DNA of 18,124 nucleotides from contig CACZYN010000011.1 of assembly GCA_902785445.1 (NCBI GenBank), positions 1 through 18,124 on the forward strand, given 5' to 3'. The stretch comes from an uncultured Anaerovibrio sp. (lineage in GTDB: Bacteria > Bacillota > Negativicutes > Selenomonadales > Selenomonadaceae). The notes beneath the pieces were generated by a model. It was not told where the DNA came from. It worked only from the letters and a program-made list of their open reading frames with translations, and searched no databases. Made by a program: the position numbers and the translations under genes. Positions 7,146 through 14,040 of the stretch are shown here, one piece after another; position 1 is the stretch's first letter; every line of letters begins with the position of its first letter.

Positions 7146-8375
7146 TTAGAATTTTAATTGATCTTTTATACGTCCTACAGCTTCAATGGTCTTTTCGCGG
7201 CTGCCAAAGGCAGTAAGGCGGAAATATCCTTCACCGCAAGGACCAAAGCCAGCTCCTGGCGTACCTACGATATTAACTTCCTTAAGCAATTTGTCAAAGA
7301 AATCCCAGGATGGCATATTGTCAGGGGTTTTCAGCCAGATGTATGGCGCATTGATTCCGCCGAAGCAGGTGATGCCGGCAGCTGTCAAGCCTTCACGGAT
7401 AAGCCGGGCATTTTCCATGTAGTAGTCAATGGTGGCCTTGACCTGTTTTTGTCCCTCCGGGGTGAATATGGCGGCAGCACCCCGCTGAATGATGTAGGCA
7501 GTGCCGTTGAATTTTGTGGTATGGCGACGGTTCCATAAAGGATTCAGTGCTTTCTTTTCTCCGGAAACAGTTTTGCCCATTACGGTTTTTGGCAAGACAA
7601 TATAGCCACAGCGGGTACCAGTGAAACCGGCGGTTTTGGAGAAGGAACGGAATTCAATGGCCACTTCCTTGGCGCCTTCGATTTCAAAAATGGTATGAGG
7701 AACATCCGCCTCGGAAATATACGCGTTATAGGCTGCATCAAAAAGAATGATGGAGTCATTTTCCCGGGCATAATCAACCCAAACCTTTAACTGCTCCCGG
7801 GTAAGCGTGGTGCCGGTAGGGTTATTTGGGCAGCAGAGATAGATTAAATCCACCCGCTTTTCTGGTAAGGCCGGTACAAAACCGTTTTCAGCTGTGCAAG
7901 GGAGATAGGTGACCCCGGCATAGCGGCCATCTGACTGTAATAAGCCTGTGCGGCCAGCCATAACATTGGTATCCAGATATACCGGATAAACTGGATCGGT
8001 TATGGCAATGGTGTTGTCTGTGCTAAAGATTTCCTGGATATTTCCACAGTCGCTTTTGGCACCGTCGGATACAAATACTTCGTCTGGCTGTATGCCATAC
8101 TCTTTATAATTGCTTTCAATGATGGCATTAATGAGGAAATCATAGCCTTGCTCCGGACCGTAGCCTCGGAAGGTGTCTGCCTGGGCCATTTCATCTACAG
8201 CCTTGTGCATAGCCTCGATGCAGACTGGCGGCAAAGGCTGGGTAACATCGCCAATACCCAGGGAGATAACATCAGCCTCAGGATGGGCTTCCTTATAGGC
8301 AGCCGTGCGATGCGCCGTTTCCCTAAACAGGTAGCTACCAGCAAGTTTTAAATAGTTTTCATTGATTCCAGCCAT
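7146..8375 (-). CDS. dapL: LL-diaminopimelate aminotransferase
   Basis: This PLP enzyme converts L-tetrahydrodipicolinate to LL-diaminopimelate in one step, for lysine and peptidoglycan, bypassing the succinylase or acetylase routes. The protein is 409 residues, the usual DapL length. Motifs are LGIGDVTQPLPP (39-50), the substrate-loop GYGPEQGYDFL (71-81), CPNNPTGTT (182-190), LFDAAYNAYI (211-220) and SFSKTAGFTGTRCGY (244-258), with Lys247 as the PLP lysine. The frame stays open to 8537. I choose the ATG at 8375 because GGAGG (8383-8387) lies 7 nt upstream and the extra 54 codons would run through a hairpin and into lysR. It lies downstream of a LysR regulator on the same strand and just ahead of the DUF815 gene. 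Confidence 0.96.
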   Translation of the reverse strand: MAGINENYLKLAGSYLFRETAHRTAAYKEAHPEADVISLGIGDVTQPLPPVCIEAMHKAVDEMAQADTFRGYGPEQGYDFLINAIIESNYKEYGIQPDEVFVSDGAKSDCGNIQEIFSTDNTIAITDPVYPVYLDTNVMAGRTGLLQSDGRYAGVTYLPCTAENGFVPALPEKRVDLIYLCCPNNPTGTTLTREQLKVWVDYARENDSIILFDAAYNAYISEADVPHTIFEIEGAKEVAIEFRSFSKTAGFTGTRCGYIVLPKTVMGKTVSGEKKALNPLWNRRHTTKFNGTAYIIQRGAAAIFTPEGQKQVKATIDYYMENARLIREGLTAAGITCFGGINAPYIWLKTPDNMPSWDFFDKLLKEVNIVGTPGAGFGPCGEGYFRLTAFGSREKTIEAVGRIKDQLKF

Positions 8376-8437
8376 GATAAAACCTCCATAAAAATATATA
8401 GTTAAAAAATTTTGACCTAGATATAAATACAAAACAA

Positions 8438-8477
8438 GCCGGCAACAACAGTACATAATATGTCTGCTGTTACCGGC
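8438..8477 (-). terminator. Terminator-like hairpin between lysR and dapL
   Basis: A 14-bp stem with two G-T wobbles (8438-8451 with 8464-8477) is extended by a further 5-bp stem at the tip (8453-8457 with 8459-8463). On the - strand it follows the lysR stop by about 30 nt and leads into TTGTTTTGT, a broken U-rich tract. On the + strand there is no T tract. It most likely ends the lysR message, perhaps leakily. Confidence 0.7.
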
Positions 8478-8506
8478 ACGCCATTGTACCTTTCTTATTT
8501 TACCAA

Positions 8507-9388
8507 TTAATGGTTGGCATTTAAAGTGTTTTTGCAAAAATCAATAAATGATTGGGCGGCTTTGGAAATATAACGTTCCTTTTTCCAGGCCAGGCCCAGA
8601 TCTACGTAGATTGGCTCGGCAAATGGCAGCGGCTTAATCCCAGGGGCACCCTTGACGATGAAATCCAAGAGGAAGGAAATGCCCACATTGCTGCTTACCA
8701 ACCCTTTGATAGTTTCAATCTGGTTGGATTCCAATACGATATTTGGAGTGATATTGGCCATCTTTAACTTATTTAGCACCATGTAACGCAGGAAAGAGCC
8801 TTCCTTCAGCATAATGAGATCCGTTTCCTTGATATCCTGAATAGTGAGGGATTGGTGGCTGGCCAGGGGATGCTGCTCCGGAACACAAGCCACAATCTGG
8901 TTGCGGGTCATAGGCAAGAGCTGGAGATTAGAGGAGGCATCGGACAATATAACAATACCGAAATCCAGTTCATCCCTTTCCAGTTTCTCCCGGATGGTCA
9001 TGGAGCCTTCCTCGTATAGATATATATCCAAATGGGGATAGAGATGCTGGAAGCTGGAAAAGATTTTCGGGAACAGATAAGCTCCAATCATGGATGGAAT
9101 ACCAATTTTAATTGTGCCCTTTTGCAGCTGCTTATAGTCGTTGACCTCCAGTACAGCGTCCTGAATGTTTCTTAGGGCCAATTCAATACGATTTAAAAAT
9201 ATTGTTCCCTCCGGAGTGAGAGAAAGTTGTTTTTGGCTTCGGTCAAAAAGCTGTATACCCAGTTCTGCTTCCAACTTTTTGATGGCCACAGTTATATTGG
9301 GCTGGGAAACATTGAGACGTTCCGCTGCCCGGGTGATATTTTTCAGACGGCTGGCCATTTGAAAATATTCCAATTGTCGTAATTCCAT
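8507..9388 (-). CDS. LysR-family transcriptional regulator
   Basis: This is a 293-residue LysR-type regulator. The N-terminal winged helix-turn-helix spans residues 1-60 and includes AAERLNVSQPNITVAIKKLE, the typical LysR recognition segment, then LFDRSQKQLSLTPEG. Residues 90-290 form the periplasmic-binding-protein-like effector domain (GTIKIGIPS at 91-99). The ATG is preceded by GGAG (9398-9401) with a 9-nt spacer. It is divergent from motA and on the same strand as dapL. Its target cannot be named from sequence: it may act on itself, on dapL or on a gene elsewhere. A 17-bp imperfect palindrome lies near its own predicted transcription start. Confidence 0.93.
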   Translation of the reverse strand: MELRQLEYFQMASRLKNITRAAERLNVSQPNITVAIKKLEAELGIQLFDRSQKQLSLTPEGTIFLNRIELALRNIQDAVLEVNDYKQLQKGTIKIGIPSMIGAYLFPKIFSSFQHLYPHLDIYLYEEGSMTIREKLERDELDFGIVILSDASSNLQLLPMTRNQIVACVPEQHPLASHQSLTIQDIKETDLIMLKEGSFLRYMVLNKLKMANITPNIVLESNQIETIKGLVSSNVGISFLLDFIVKGAPGIKPLPFAEPIYVDLGLAWKKERYISKAAQSFIDFCKNTLNANH

Positions 9389-9699
9389 AGATAATCACTC
9401 CATTAAAATTGCCTAGTGCAATAATACGATAAATTTAAATTATCCTTTTGTTATTATATCATAGGTTACGCGAATATTTAAATTATTTTTATGGTATTAT
9501 AATAAGAATTTATATGGGAAAAAGGAACTACCTTAAGCTGTTTATTTTCTATAATTTTTGGTGTATAATCAAAATATATTATGTTACAAGTAGGAGTTTT
9601 TAATTTTTTATTGAATATACAACTTGTAGGAGAATGAATTTACTTTTGTGAGTTGATAATGTGCTGAGCATTGTTTGATATTGAACAGGGGGAATTATT
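9389..9699. other. AT-rich divergent intergenic region lysR/motA
   Basis: This 311-bp gene-free stretch is very AT rich. For lysR (- strand) a TATAAT lies at 9453-9458, with a weak -35 (TTAAAT) 17 bp further back. For motA (+ strand) there are two possible -10 boxes, TATAAT at 9498-9503 and TATAAT at 9564-9569, each with only a poor -35. The motA leader contains a 7-bp inverted repeat (9585-9591 with 9622-9628), each arm followed by AGGAG. I see no convincing sigma-28 promoter and no c-di-GMP riboswitch consensus. Confidence 0.6.
9428..9444. promoter_or_regulatory. Imperfect palindrome, candidate LysR operator
   Basis: GATAA and TTATC arms flank a 7-bp AT-rich centre. It lies just downstream of the predicted lysR -10 box, at the likely start of transcription, where binding could autoregulate lysR. 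It is weakly supported because the surrounding DNA is AT rich and short palindromes arise easily. Confidence 0.3.
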
Positions 9700-10476
9700 T
9701 TGGAATTAGCTACAATTGTTGGCTTGGTTATGGGTCTCATATCAGTATTCGTTGGTATGGTAATAAAGGGGGCTCCGATCTCAGCGTTGAATAATCCAGC
9801 GGCCTTCCTGATCATTATAGGAGGTACAGCGTCCTGTATATTCATCGGCTTCCGTATGGATCAGGTGGTGAGATTTCCTAAGCTCATAGGAATGACTTTT
9901 AAGAAGAACAATCTGCAATCCTCTGGCGAGCTACTGCAACTGTTTATTGAGTTGTCCCAGTTGGCCCGTCGTGAAGGTATTCTGGCCTTGGAAAGTAAGG
10001 TTCAGGAAATAGAGGATCCATTCTTCCGTACCGGTTTGGGTATGGTAATCGATGGTATGGAACCGGAATTCGTTAGTGACGTACTGGATGCGGAGCTATC
10101 CATAATGCAGGCTCGTCACACAGAAAATCGTTCCATGTTTTCCCAGGCGGGTACTTATGCACCGACCCTGGGCGTACTTGGCGCCGTAGTAGGTCTTATT
10201 GCGGCACTTGGTAACTTGAATGATATTGATAAGCTGGGTCACTCCATAGCAGCGGCATTCGTTGCTACAATACTTGGTATATTCACCGGTTACGTATTGT
10301 GGCTTCCATTCTGTAACAAGTTGAAAATCTTGTCCGAGCAGGAAATTAACCAAAAACGTATGATCATTGAAGGCATTTTGTCTTTGCAGGCTGGTGACTC
10401 TCCTACTGCAATTGAGGCTAAGCTGATGGTATTTATTCCTCAGACAGCCCGTGAGGATTTGAAGAAGGAGGAATAA
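9700..10476 (+). CDS. motA: Flagellar motor stator protein MotA
   Basis: This inner-membrane proton-channel subunit of the flagellar stator is a 258-residue protein of Bacillus-type length. Four membrane segments are visible at about 3-22, 34-50, 154-172 and 183-204. Between segments 2 and 3 is the cytoplasmic torque loop, with LARREGILALESKV at 88-101; Arg90/Arg91 and Glu98 match the charged residues that contact the rotor protein FliG. Pro155 and Pro203 match the conserved prolines near the channel. The start codon is TTG at 9700, chosen because AGGGGG (9687-9692) lies 7 nt before it. The motB start follows 3 nt after the motA stop. No other flagellar genes are in the window, so motAB is an isolated pair here. 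Confidence 0.96.
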   Translation: MELATIVGLVMGLISVFVGMVIKGAPISALNNPAAFLIIIGGTASCIFIGFRMDQVVRFPKLIGMTFKKNNLQSSGELLQLFIELSQLARREGILALESKVQEIEDPFFRTGLGMVIDGMEPEFVSDVLDAELSIMQARHTENRSMFSQAGTYAPTLGVLGAVVGLIAALGNLNDIDKLGHSIAAAFVATILGIFTGYVLWLPFCNKLKILSEQEINQKRMIIEGILSLQAGDSPTAIEAKLMVFIPQTAREDLKKEE

Positions 10477-10479
10477 CAG

Positions 10480-11250
10480 ATGGCAAAGAAAAAAAGACCA
10501 AAGCCTCATGAAGAAGAAGCATCAGAGGCGTGGCTGCTGCCTTATTCTGACCTGATGACCTTGCTGTTGGCACTTTTCATTTGCTTGTTTGCAATTTCCC
10601 AGACTGATGAAACTAAGTTGACTCAGATGGCTCAGGCCTTTAGTTCAGCCTTTAACTTAGGTGGACCATCCTTCTTTGAGGGTGCCGGTCCTTCATCTAC
10701 TAGTTCCCGGGATTATTTGTCCAGCGAGGACGGCGGTGCTGAGGCATACTTGGCTGAGAATAGTCAGCTGGAAGCTGTAAAGCGTAATCTTGACCAATAC
10801 ATTGAACAAAATGAATTGCAAGAGGATTTAAGTGCCACCATGACAGAGGAAGGCCTGATGATACGTATCAAGGAAAAGGCTTTGTTCCCATCCGGGTCGG
10901 CGGATTTGGTACCGGGAGTACAGCGTATCGGTCCGGCCATTGCGGCTTTGGTAGCACCTATTCCACAAAGAATTCTTATCTCCGGTCATACGGACAATGT
11001 GCCAATTAACAGTGCACAATTTCCGTCGAACTGGGAGCTCAGTTCTACTCGTGCTTTAAACTTTATGAAGTTTATTTTGGCCCAGGATAATCGGATTAAT
11101 CCGGCCCGGTTCAGTGCACTTGGCTGTAGTGAGTACAGACCAATTGCGGACAACTCCACGGAGGAAGGGCGAACCCAAAACCGCCGGGTTGAGGTATTGG
11201 TAGAACGGGCTGTTCATCTTGATAAGTCAGATATGCAGACAATTCGGTAA
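10480..11250 (+). CDS. motB: Flagellar motor stator protein MotB
   Basis: This 256-residue partner of MotA anchors the stator to peptidoglycan. A short basic N-terminus (KKKRPK) leads into one membrane helix (about 20-40), where PYSDLMTLLLALF contains Asp24, the proton-carrying residue. A linker (about 55-120) follows. An OmpA-like peptidoglycan-binding domain lies at about 125-245, with FPSGSADL (136-143), GHTDNVP (169-175), NWELSSTRA (184-192) and QNRRVEV (233-239). AAGGAGG (10465-10471) lies 8 nt before the ATG and overlaps the motA end, so the two are translationally linked. The proton-type channel (not sodium) is inferred from general similarity and is not certain. Confidence 0.96.
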   Translation: MAKKKRPKPHEEEASEAWLLPYSDLMTLLLALFICLFAISQTDETKLTQMAQAFSSAFNLGGPSFFEGAGPSSTSSRDYLSSEDGGAEAYLAENSQLEAVKRNLDQYIEQNELQEDLSATMTEEGLMIRIKEKALFPSGSADLVPGVQRIGPAIAALVAPIPQRILISGHTDNVPINSAQFPSNWELSSTRALNFMKFILAQDNRINPARFSALGCSEYRPIADNSTEEGRTQNRRVEVLVERAVHLDKSDMQTIR

Positions 11251-11260
11251 AAAATATATA

Positions 11261-11286
11261 AAAGGGCTGTTATGCAGCCCTTTTTT
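11261..11286 (+). terminator. Rho-independent terminator of motAB
   Basis: A GGGCTG/CAGCCC stem (11264-11269 with 11275-11280) is extended by three A-T pairs, has a 5-nt loop, and runs into TTTTTT. It lies 10 nt after the motB stop and ends only 14 nt before the acpS start. Confidence 0.92.
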
Positions 11287-11300
11287 CTTTGAGGTAGATT

Positions 11301-11672
11301 ATGATTTTAGGTACAGGTGTTGATATTATTGAGTTGGAACGGGTAAAAAAAGCCATTGCTCAGGAGGCTTTTATAAAAAAAGTCTATTCTCCGGCGGAAA
11401 TTGAATATTGTCAGGGTAGAGGCAAAGCCAGTGCAGAGTCCTATGCGGGACGCTTTGCTGCCAAGGAGGCGGTAATGAAAGCTTTTGGGACAGGCCTTCG
11501 CAATGGCTCCATGCAAGAAATTGAGATAATTAATGATGAGCTGGGCTGCCCTCACGTCAAACTGTCGGGCTGGTTTGCGGATTTTGCCCAGGAAAAGGGT
11601 GTAAAAAAAGTATGGATTAGCATAAGTCATTCCAAGCAGAGCGCTGTGGCTCAGTGTGTGATGGAGGGATAG
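11301..11672 (+). CDS. acpS: Holo-[acyl-carrier-protein] synthase
   Basis: This cytosolic enzyme transfers 4'-phosphopantetheine from CoA to the ACP serine and is essential for fatty-acid synthesis. The 123-residue length is typical. GTGVDIIELERV (4-15) contains the magnesium ligand Asp8. RFAAKEAVMKAFGTG (51-65) contains Glu56. WISISHSKQSAVA (105-117) is the C-terminal signature. GAGG (11291-11294) lies 6 nt before the ATG. The stop lies 3 nt before nnrD, and the nnrD ribosome binding site is inside the acpS end, so the pair is one unit. The gene starts just after the motAB terminator, with no room for a normal promoter in between. Confidence 0.97.
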   Translation: MILGTGVDIIELERVKKAIAQEAFIKKVYSPAEIEYCQGRGKASAESYAGRFAAKEAVMKAFGTGLRNGSMQEIEIINDELGCPHVKLSGWFADFAQEKGVKKVWISISHSKQSAVAQCVMEG

Positions 11673-11675
11673 ACA

Positions 11676-12539
11676 ATGAACCTTATTGTAGAGGATATGG
11701 CAAAGAAGCTGGTTTTGGAACGTCCTCGGGATTATCATAAGGGACAATGTGGACGAATATTTGTCATCGCCGGTTCCGCAGGTTTGACTGGTGCGGCAAC
11801 CTTATCGGCCCAAGCCGCAATGCGGGCTGGGGCTGGTATAGTGACTTTGGCCTGCCCCCAAAGTCTGAATAACATCTTTGAAATCAAGCTCACAGAGGTC
11901 ATGACTGTTCCTGTGGCTGAGGCAGAACCTGGAAAGATTGGCCGGGTTGCGCTGGGGGATTTGTTGGCCCGGGAAAAGGACTTTGATGTGACTTTGCTGG
12001 GACCAGGTTTGGGACGCCATGAGGAAACAATGATGCTGGTTAGGGATTTTATTTCCCAGGCAGAGTCCCAGCTGGTGATTGATGCCGACGGTTTATTTGC
12101 CCTGCGTCAGCAGTGTGATCTTCTGCGTAGCTGCAAAAAAGTTCCTGTTTTGACACCTCATTTGGGTGAAATGGCGGCATTAATGGGGATTTCAGTGGAA
12201 GAGCTGCGTGAGGATATCATTGGGATTTCCTGTGGGGCGGCTAAGGACTACAACGCTGTATTTGTGGTTAAAAGTGAGCGGACTATTGTTGCTTTGCCTA
12301 ACGGGGAATATTTGGCAACAGGAGTGGGCAATTCTGGAATGGCCACTGCTGGCAGTGGTGATGTATTGGCGGGAACAATTGCCGGAGTGTATAAGCTGGC
12401 CCGGGAGGGCGTTTTCCCGCAACTGGGGGTATATATTCACGGCCGGGCCGGGGATATAGCCTTTGAGAAACAGGGTTTGGGGCTTATTGCATCAGATATA
12501 GTGAACAATATTGGTGTGGTTTTAAAAGAATTAGAGTAA
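11676..12539 (+). CDS. nnrD: ADP-dependent NAD(P)H-hydrate dehydratase
   Basis: This repair enzyme restores NADH and NADPH from their hydrated forms using ADP (or ATP in some members). It is a ribokinase-like fold protein of 287 residues. GSAGLTGAATLSAQAAMRAG (33-52), LGPGLG (108-113), VIDADGL (134-140), TPHLGEM (160-166) and NSGMATAGSGDVLAG (219-233) are the family signatures; Asp229 in the last is the likely catalytic residue. Only the dehydratase domain is present. The NnrE epimerase domain, fused in many bacteria, is absent, as in the stand-alone Bacillus enzyme. GGAGGG (11663-11668) lies 7 nt before the ATG. Linkage with acpS is common in Firmicutes. No terminator is evident after the stop. 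Confidence 0.95.
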   Translation: MNLIVEDMAKKLVLERPRDYHKGQCGRIFVIAGSAGLTGAATLSAQAAMRAGAGIVTLACPQSLNNIFEIKLTEVMTVPVAEAEPGKIGRVALGDLLAREKDFDVTLLGPGLGRHEETMMLVRDFISQAESQLVIDADGLFALRQQCDLLRSCKKVPVLTPHLGEMAALMGISVEELREDIIGISCGAAKDYNAVFVVKSERTIVALPNGEYLATGVGNSGMATAGSGDVLAGTIAGVYKLAREGVFPQLGVYIHGRAGDIAFEKQGLGLIASDIVNNIGVVLKELE

Positions 12540-12580
12540 AGCTAAATACGTGAAAAAAATAAACAAATACTATAATATTT

Positions 12581-12591
12581 GACCTAAGGTC
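12581..12591. promoter_or_regulatory. Perfect palindrome at the edge of the ilvE -35 box
   Basis: GACCT-A-AGGTC is a perfect 5-bp-arm palindrome that ends one base before or within the ilvE -35 box, a position suited to control by a dimeric regulator. Part of it (TTTGACCTA, 12578-12586) recurs upstream of dapL at 8411-8419. Confidence 0.4.
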
Positions 12592-12620
12592 TTGAATTAT
12601 TGTACTAATAGCGTTATAAT
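12592..12620 (+). promoter_or_regulatory. Sigma-A type promoter for ilvE
   Basis: TTGAAT (12592-12597) and TATAAT (12615-12620) lie 17 bp apart. The predicted start near 12627 gives a leader of about 55 nt, too short for a T-box. Confidence 0.8.
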
Positions 12621-12681
12621 GCTTACTATATTGTTACAAAGATACTATATTTTTGTATAAAAAGATAGGGGATGTGTATTT

Positions 12682-13755
12682 ATGACAGACATTCGTTTTG
12701 TGAAGGCGGATAAGTTAAAGGAAAAGCCAGATGTATCCAAAATCGGGTTTGGAACCCATTTTACGGATTACATGTTTGAAATGGATTATGAGGAGGGCAA
12801 AGGCTGGTTTGACCCACGAATTATTCCCTATCAGGATATTAAGGTGAGCCCGGCCAATACTACCTTGCATTATGGTCAGGCTATCTTTGAAGGCTGCAAG
12901 GCCTATCGCTACAAGGATGGCAAGGCAGTAGTGTTCCGGGCCAAGGATCATATTGCCAGACTTAATAAGTCAGCTAAAATTTTGGACATTCCTCAGGTGG
13001 ATGAAAAAATCGTATATGATGGCTTGATGAAGCTCATTGATATTGAGAAGGAATGGATACCGGCTGGCAAGGGCCAGAGCCTGTACATTCGGCCATTTAT
13101 TTTTGCGGATGACCCATATCTCGGGGTAAGCGTCAGCAGCCGTTATAGATTGATGATTATTCTTTCTCCGGTGGCTGCTTACTATGCTCATGGTTTTGCT
13201 CCGGTAAAGATCATGGTAGAGGATACCTATGTAAGAGCTGTACGGGGCGGTTTGGGTGCTGCCAAGACACCAGCCAATTACGCGGCTTCTCTCCATGCTG
13301 GCTTGGTGGCTCATCAGAAGGGCTACGATCAGACCTTGTGGCTGGATGGTGTGGAACGTAAGTATATTGGTGAGGTTGGTTCCATGAACATCCTCTTCAA
13401 GATTGACAATAAGATTGTTACACCGGAATTGGACGGTACTATTTTGGATGGTATTACCCGTCGGACCGTATTGCAGGTAGCTAAGGCCTGGGGCTATGAG
13501 GTGGAGGAAAGAAAGATTTCCACTGATGAGCTGGTGGAGGACTACAAGAACGGCAATCTGGAGGAGGTATTTGGCTCCGGTACAGCAGCTGTTATCTCAC
13601 CGGTAGGCGAGCTGGGCTATGGTGATATGAAGATGGTATTCAATGATGGTGCCATTGGTCCATTTGCCCAGAAGATGTATGACTATATTGATGGCCTCCA
13701 TACTGGTGAGGTGGAAGATACCTTTGGCTTTATTGACGTAGCCGGTACCTATTAA
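12682..13755 (+). CDS. ilvE: Branched-chain amino acid aminotransferase
   Basis: This PLP fold-type IV enzyme carries out the last step of leucine, isoleucine and valine synthesis or the first of their breakdown, with glutamate/2-oxoglutarate as partner. The 357 residues match the long (mitochondrial/BCAT-like) class rather than the roughly 310-residue E. coli type. HYGQAIFEGCKAYR (63-76), YIRPFIFADDPYLGV (135-149) and GGLGAAKTPANYAASL (189-204, PLP lysine Lys195) are visible, then YIGEVGSMNIL and the phosphate-binding SGTAAVISPVG near 320-330. GGGGA (12668-12672) lies about 10 nt before the ATG. It stands alone between its own promoter and terminator; no other ilv or leu gene is near. Confidence 0.97.
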   Translation: MTDIRFVKADKLKEKPDVSKIGFGTHFTDYMFEMDYEEGKGWFDPRIIPYQDIKVSPANTTLHYGQAIFEGCKAYRYKDGKAVVFRAKDHIARLNKSAKILDIPQVDEKIVYDGLMKLIDIEKEWIPAGKGQSLYIRPFIFADDPYLGVSVSSRYRLMIILSPVAAYYAHGFAPVKIMVEDTYVRAVRGGLGAAKTPANYAASLHAGLVAHQKGYDQTLWLDGVERKYIGEVGSMNILFKIDNKIVTPELDGTILDGITRRTVLQVAKAWGYEVEERKISTDELVEDYKNGNLEEVFGSGTAAVISPVGELGYGDMKMVFNDGAIGPFAQKMYDYIDGLHTGEVEDTFGFIDVAGTY

Positions 13756-13775
13756 AAGCAATTAAAATTTATAGT

Positions 13776-13823
13776 AGCCAGAGACTGGTCTGCACTTGGA
13801 CTGGTCATCTGGCTGTTTTATTT
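13776..13823 (+). terminator. Rho-independent terminator of ilvE
   Basis: The outer 7-bp stem AGCCAGA (13776-13782) with TCTGGCT (13808-13814) encloses an inner CTGGTC/GACTGG stem (13785-13790 with 13799-13804, two G-T pairs). It is followed by GTTTTATTTA. The octamer GACTGGTC occurs twice as a direct repeat inside the structure. Confidence 0.85.
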
Positions 13824-13867
13824 ACGATAAGGGTTAAAATTTTTCTTTATGTAGGTAGGTTTACATA

Positions 13868-13896
13868 TTGTTTTCATAGGCATGTGTTTATATAAT
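13868..13896 (+). promoter_or_regulatory. Sigma-A type promoter for the cdaA operon
   Basis: TTGTTT (13868-13873) and TATAAT (13891-13896) lie 17 bp apart. The predicted start near 13903 gives an AT-rich leader of about 138 nt before cdaA. I see no named riboswitch in it. Confidence 0.65.
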
Positions 13897-14040
13897 ATTA
13901 ACAGTATAAAAATTAGCAAAAAATGTAATATTTTATGTTAATTTTGTCTATCAGGTTTATTTTTTATTGAAAAAAATGGCAGGATTTTCCGTACTGTTGC
14001 TAGAATGAGTTAATATATAACATGTGAGGGGTTTTTGCTT

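Noticed and set aside
8376..8537. N-terminal extension of DapL to 463 residues
   Set aside because: It would run through the lysR terminator hairpin and overlap the lysR 3' end. The GGAGG-supported ATG at 8375 gives the normal DapL length and N-terminus.
9404..9432. Possible sigma-28 flagellar promoter upstream of motA (TAAA and ACGATAA)
   Set aside because: The spacing is 17 instead of about 15, the -10 lacks the GCC start, and it would lie about 260 nt from motA next to lysR.
9570..9699. c-di-GMP riboswitch in the motA leader
   Set aside because: The conserved GEMM core sequence is not seen and the region is too AT rich to form the expected paired helices.
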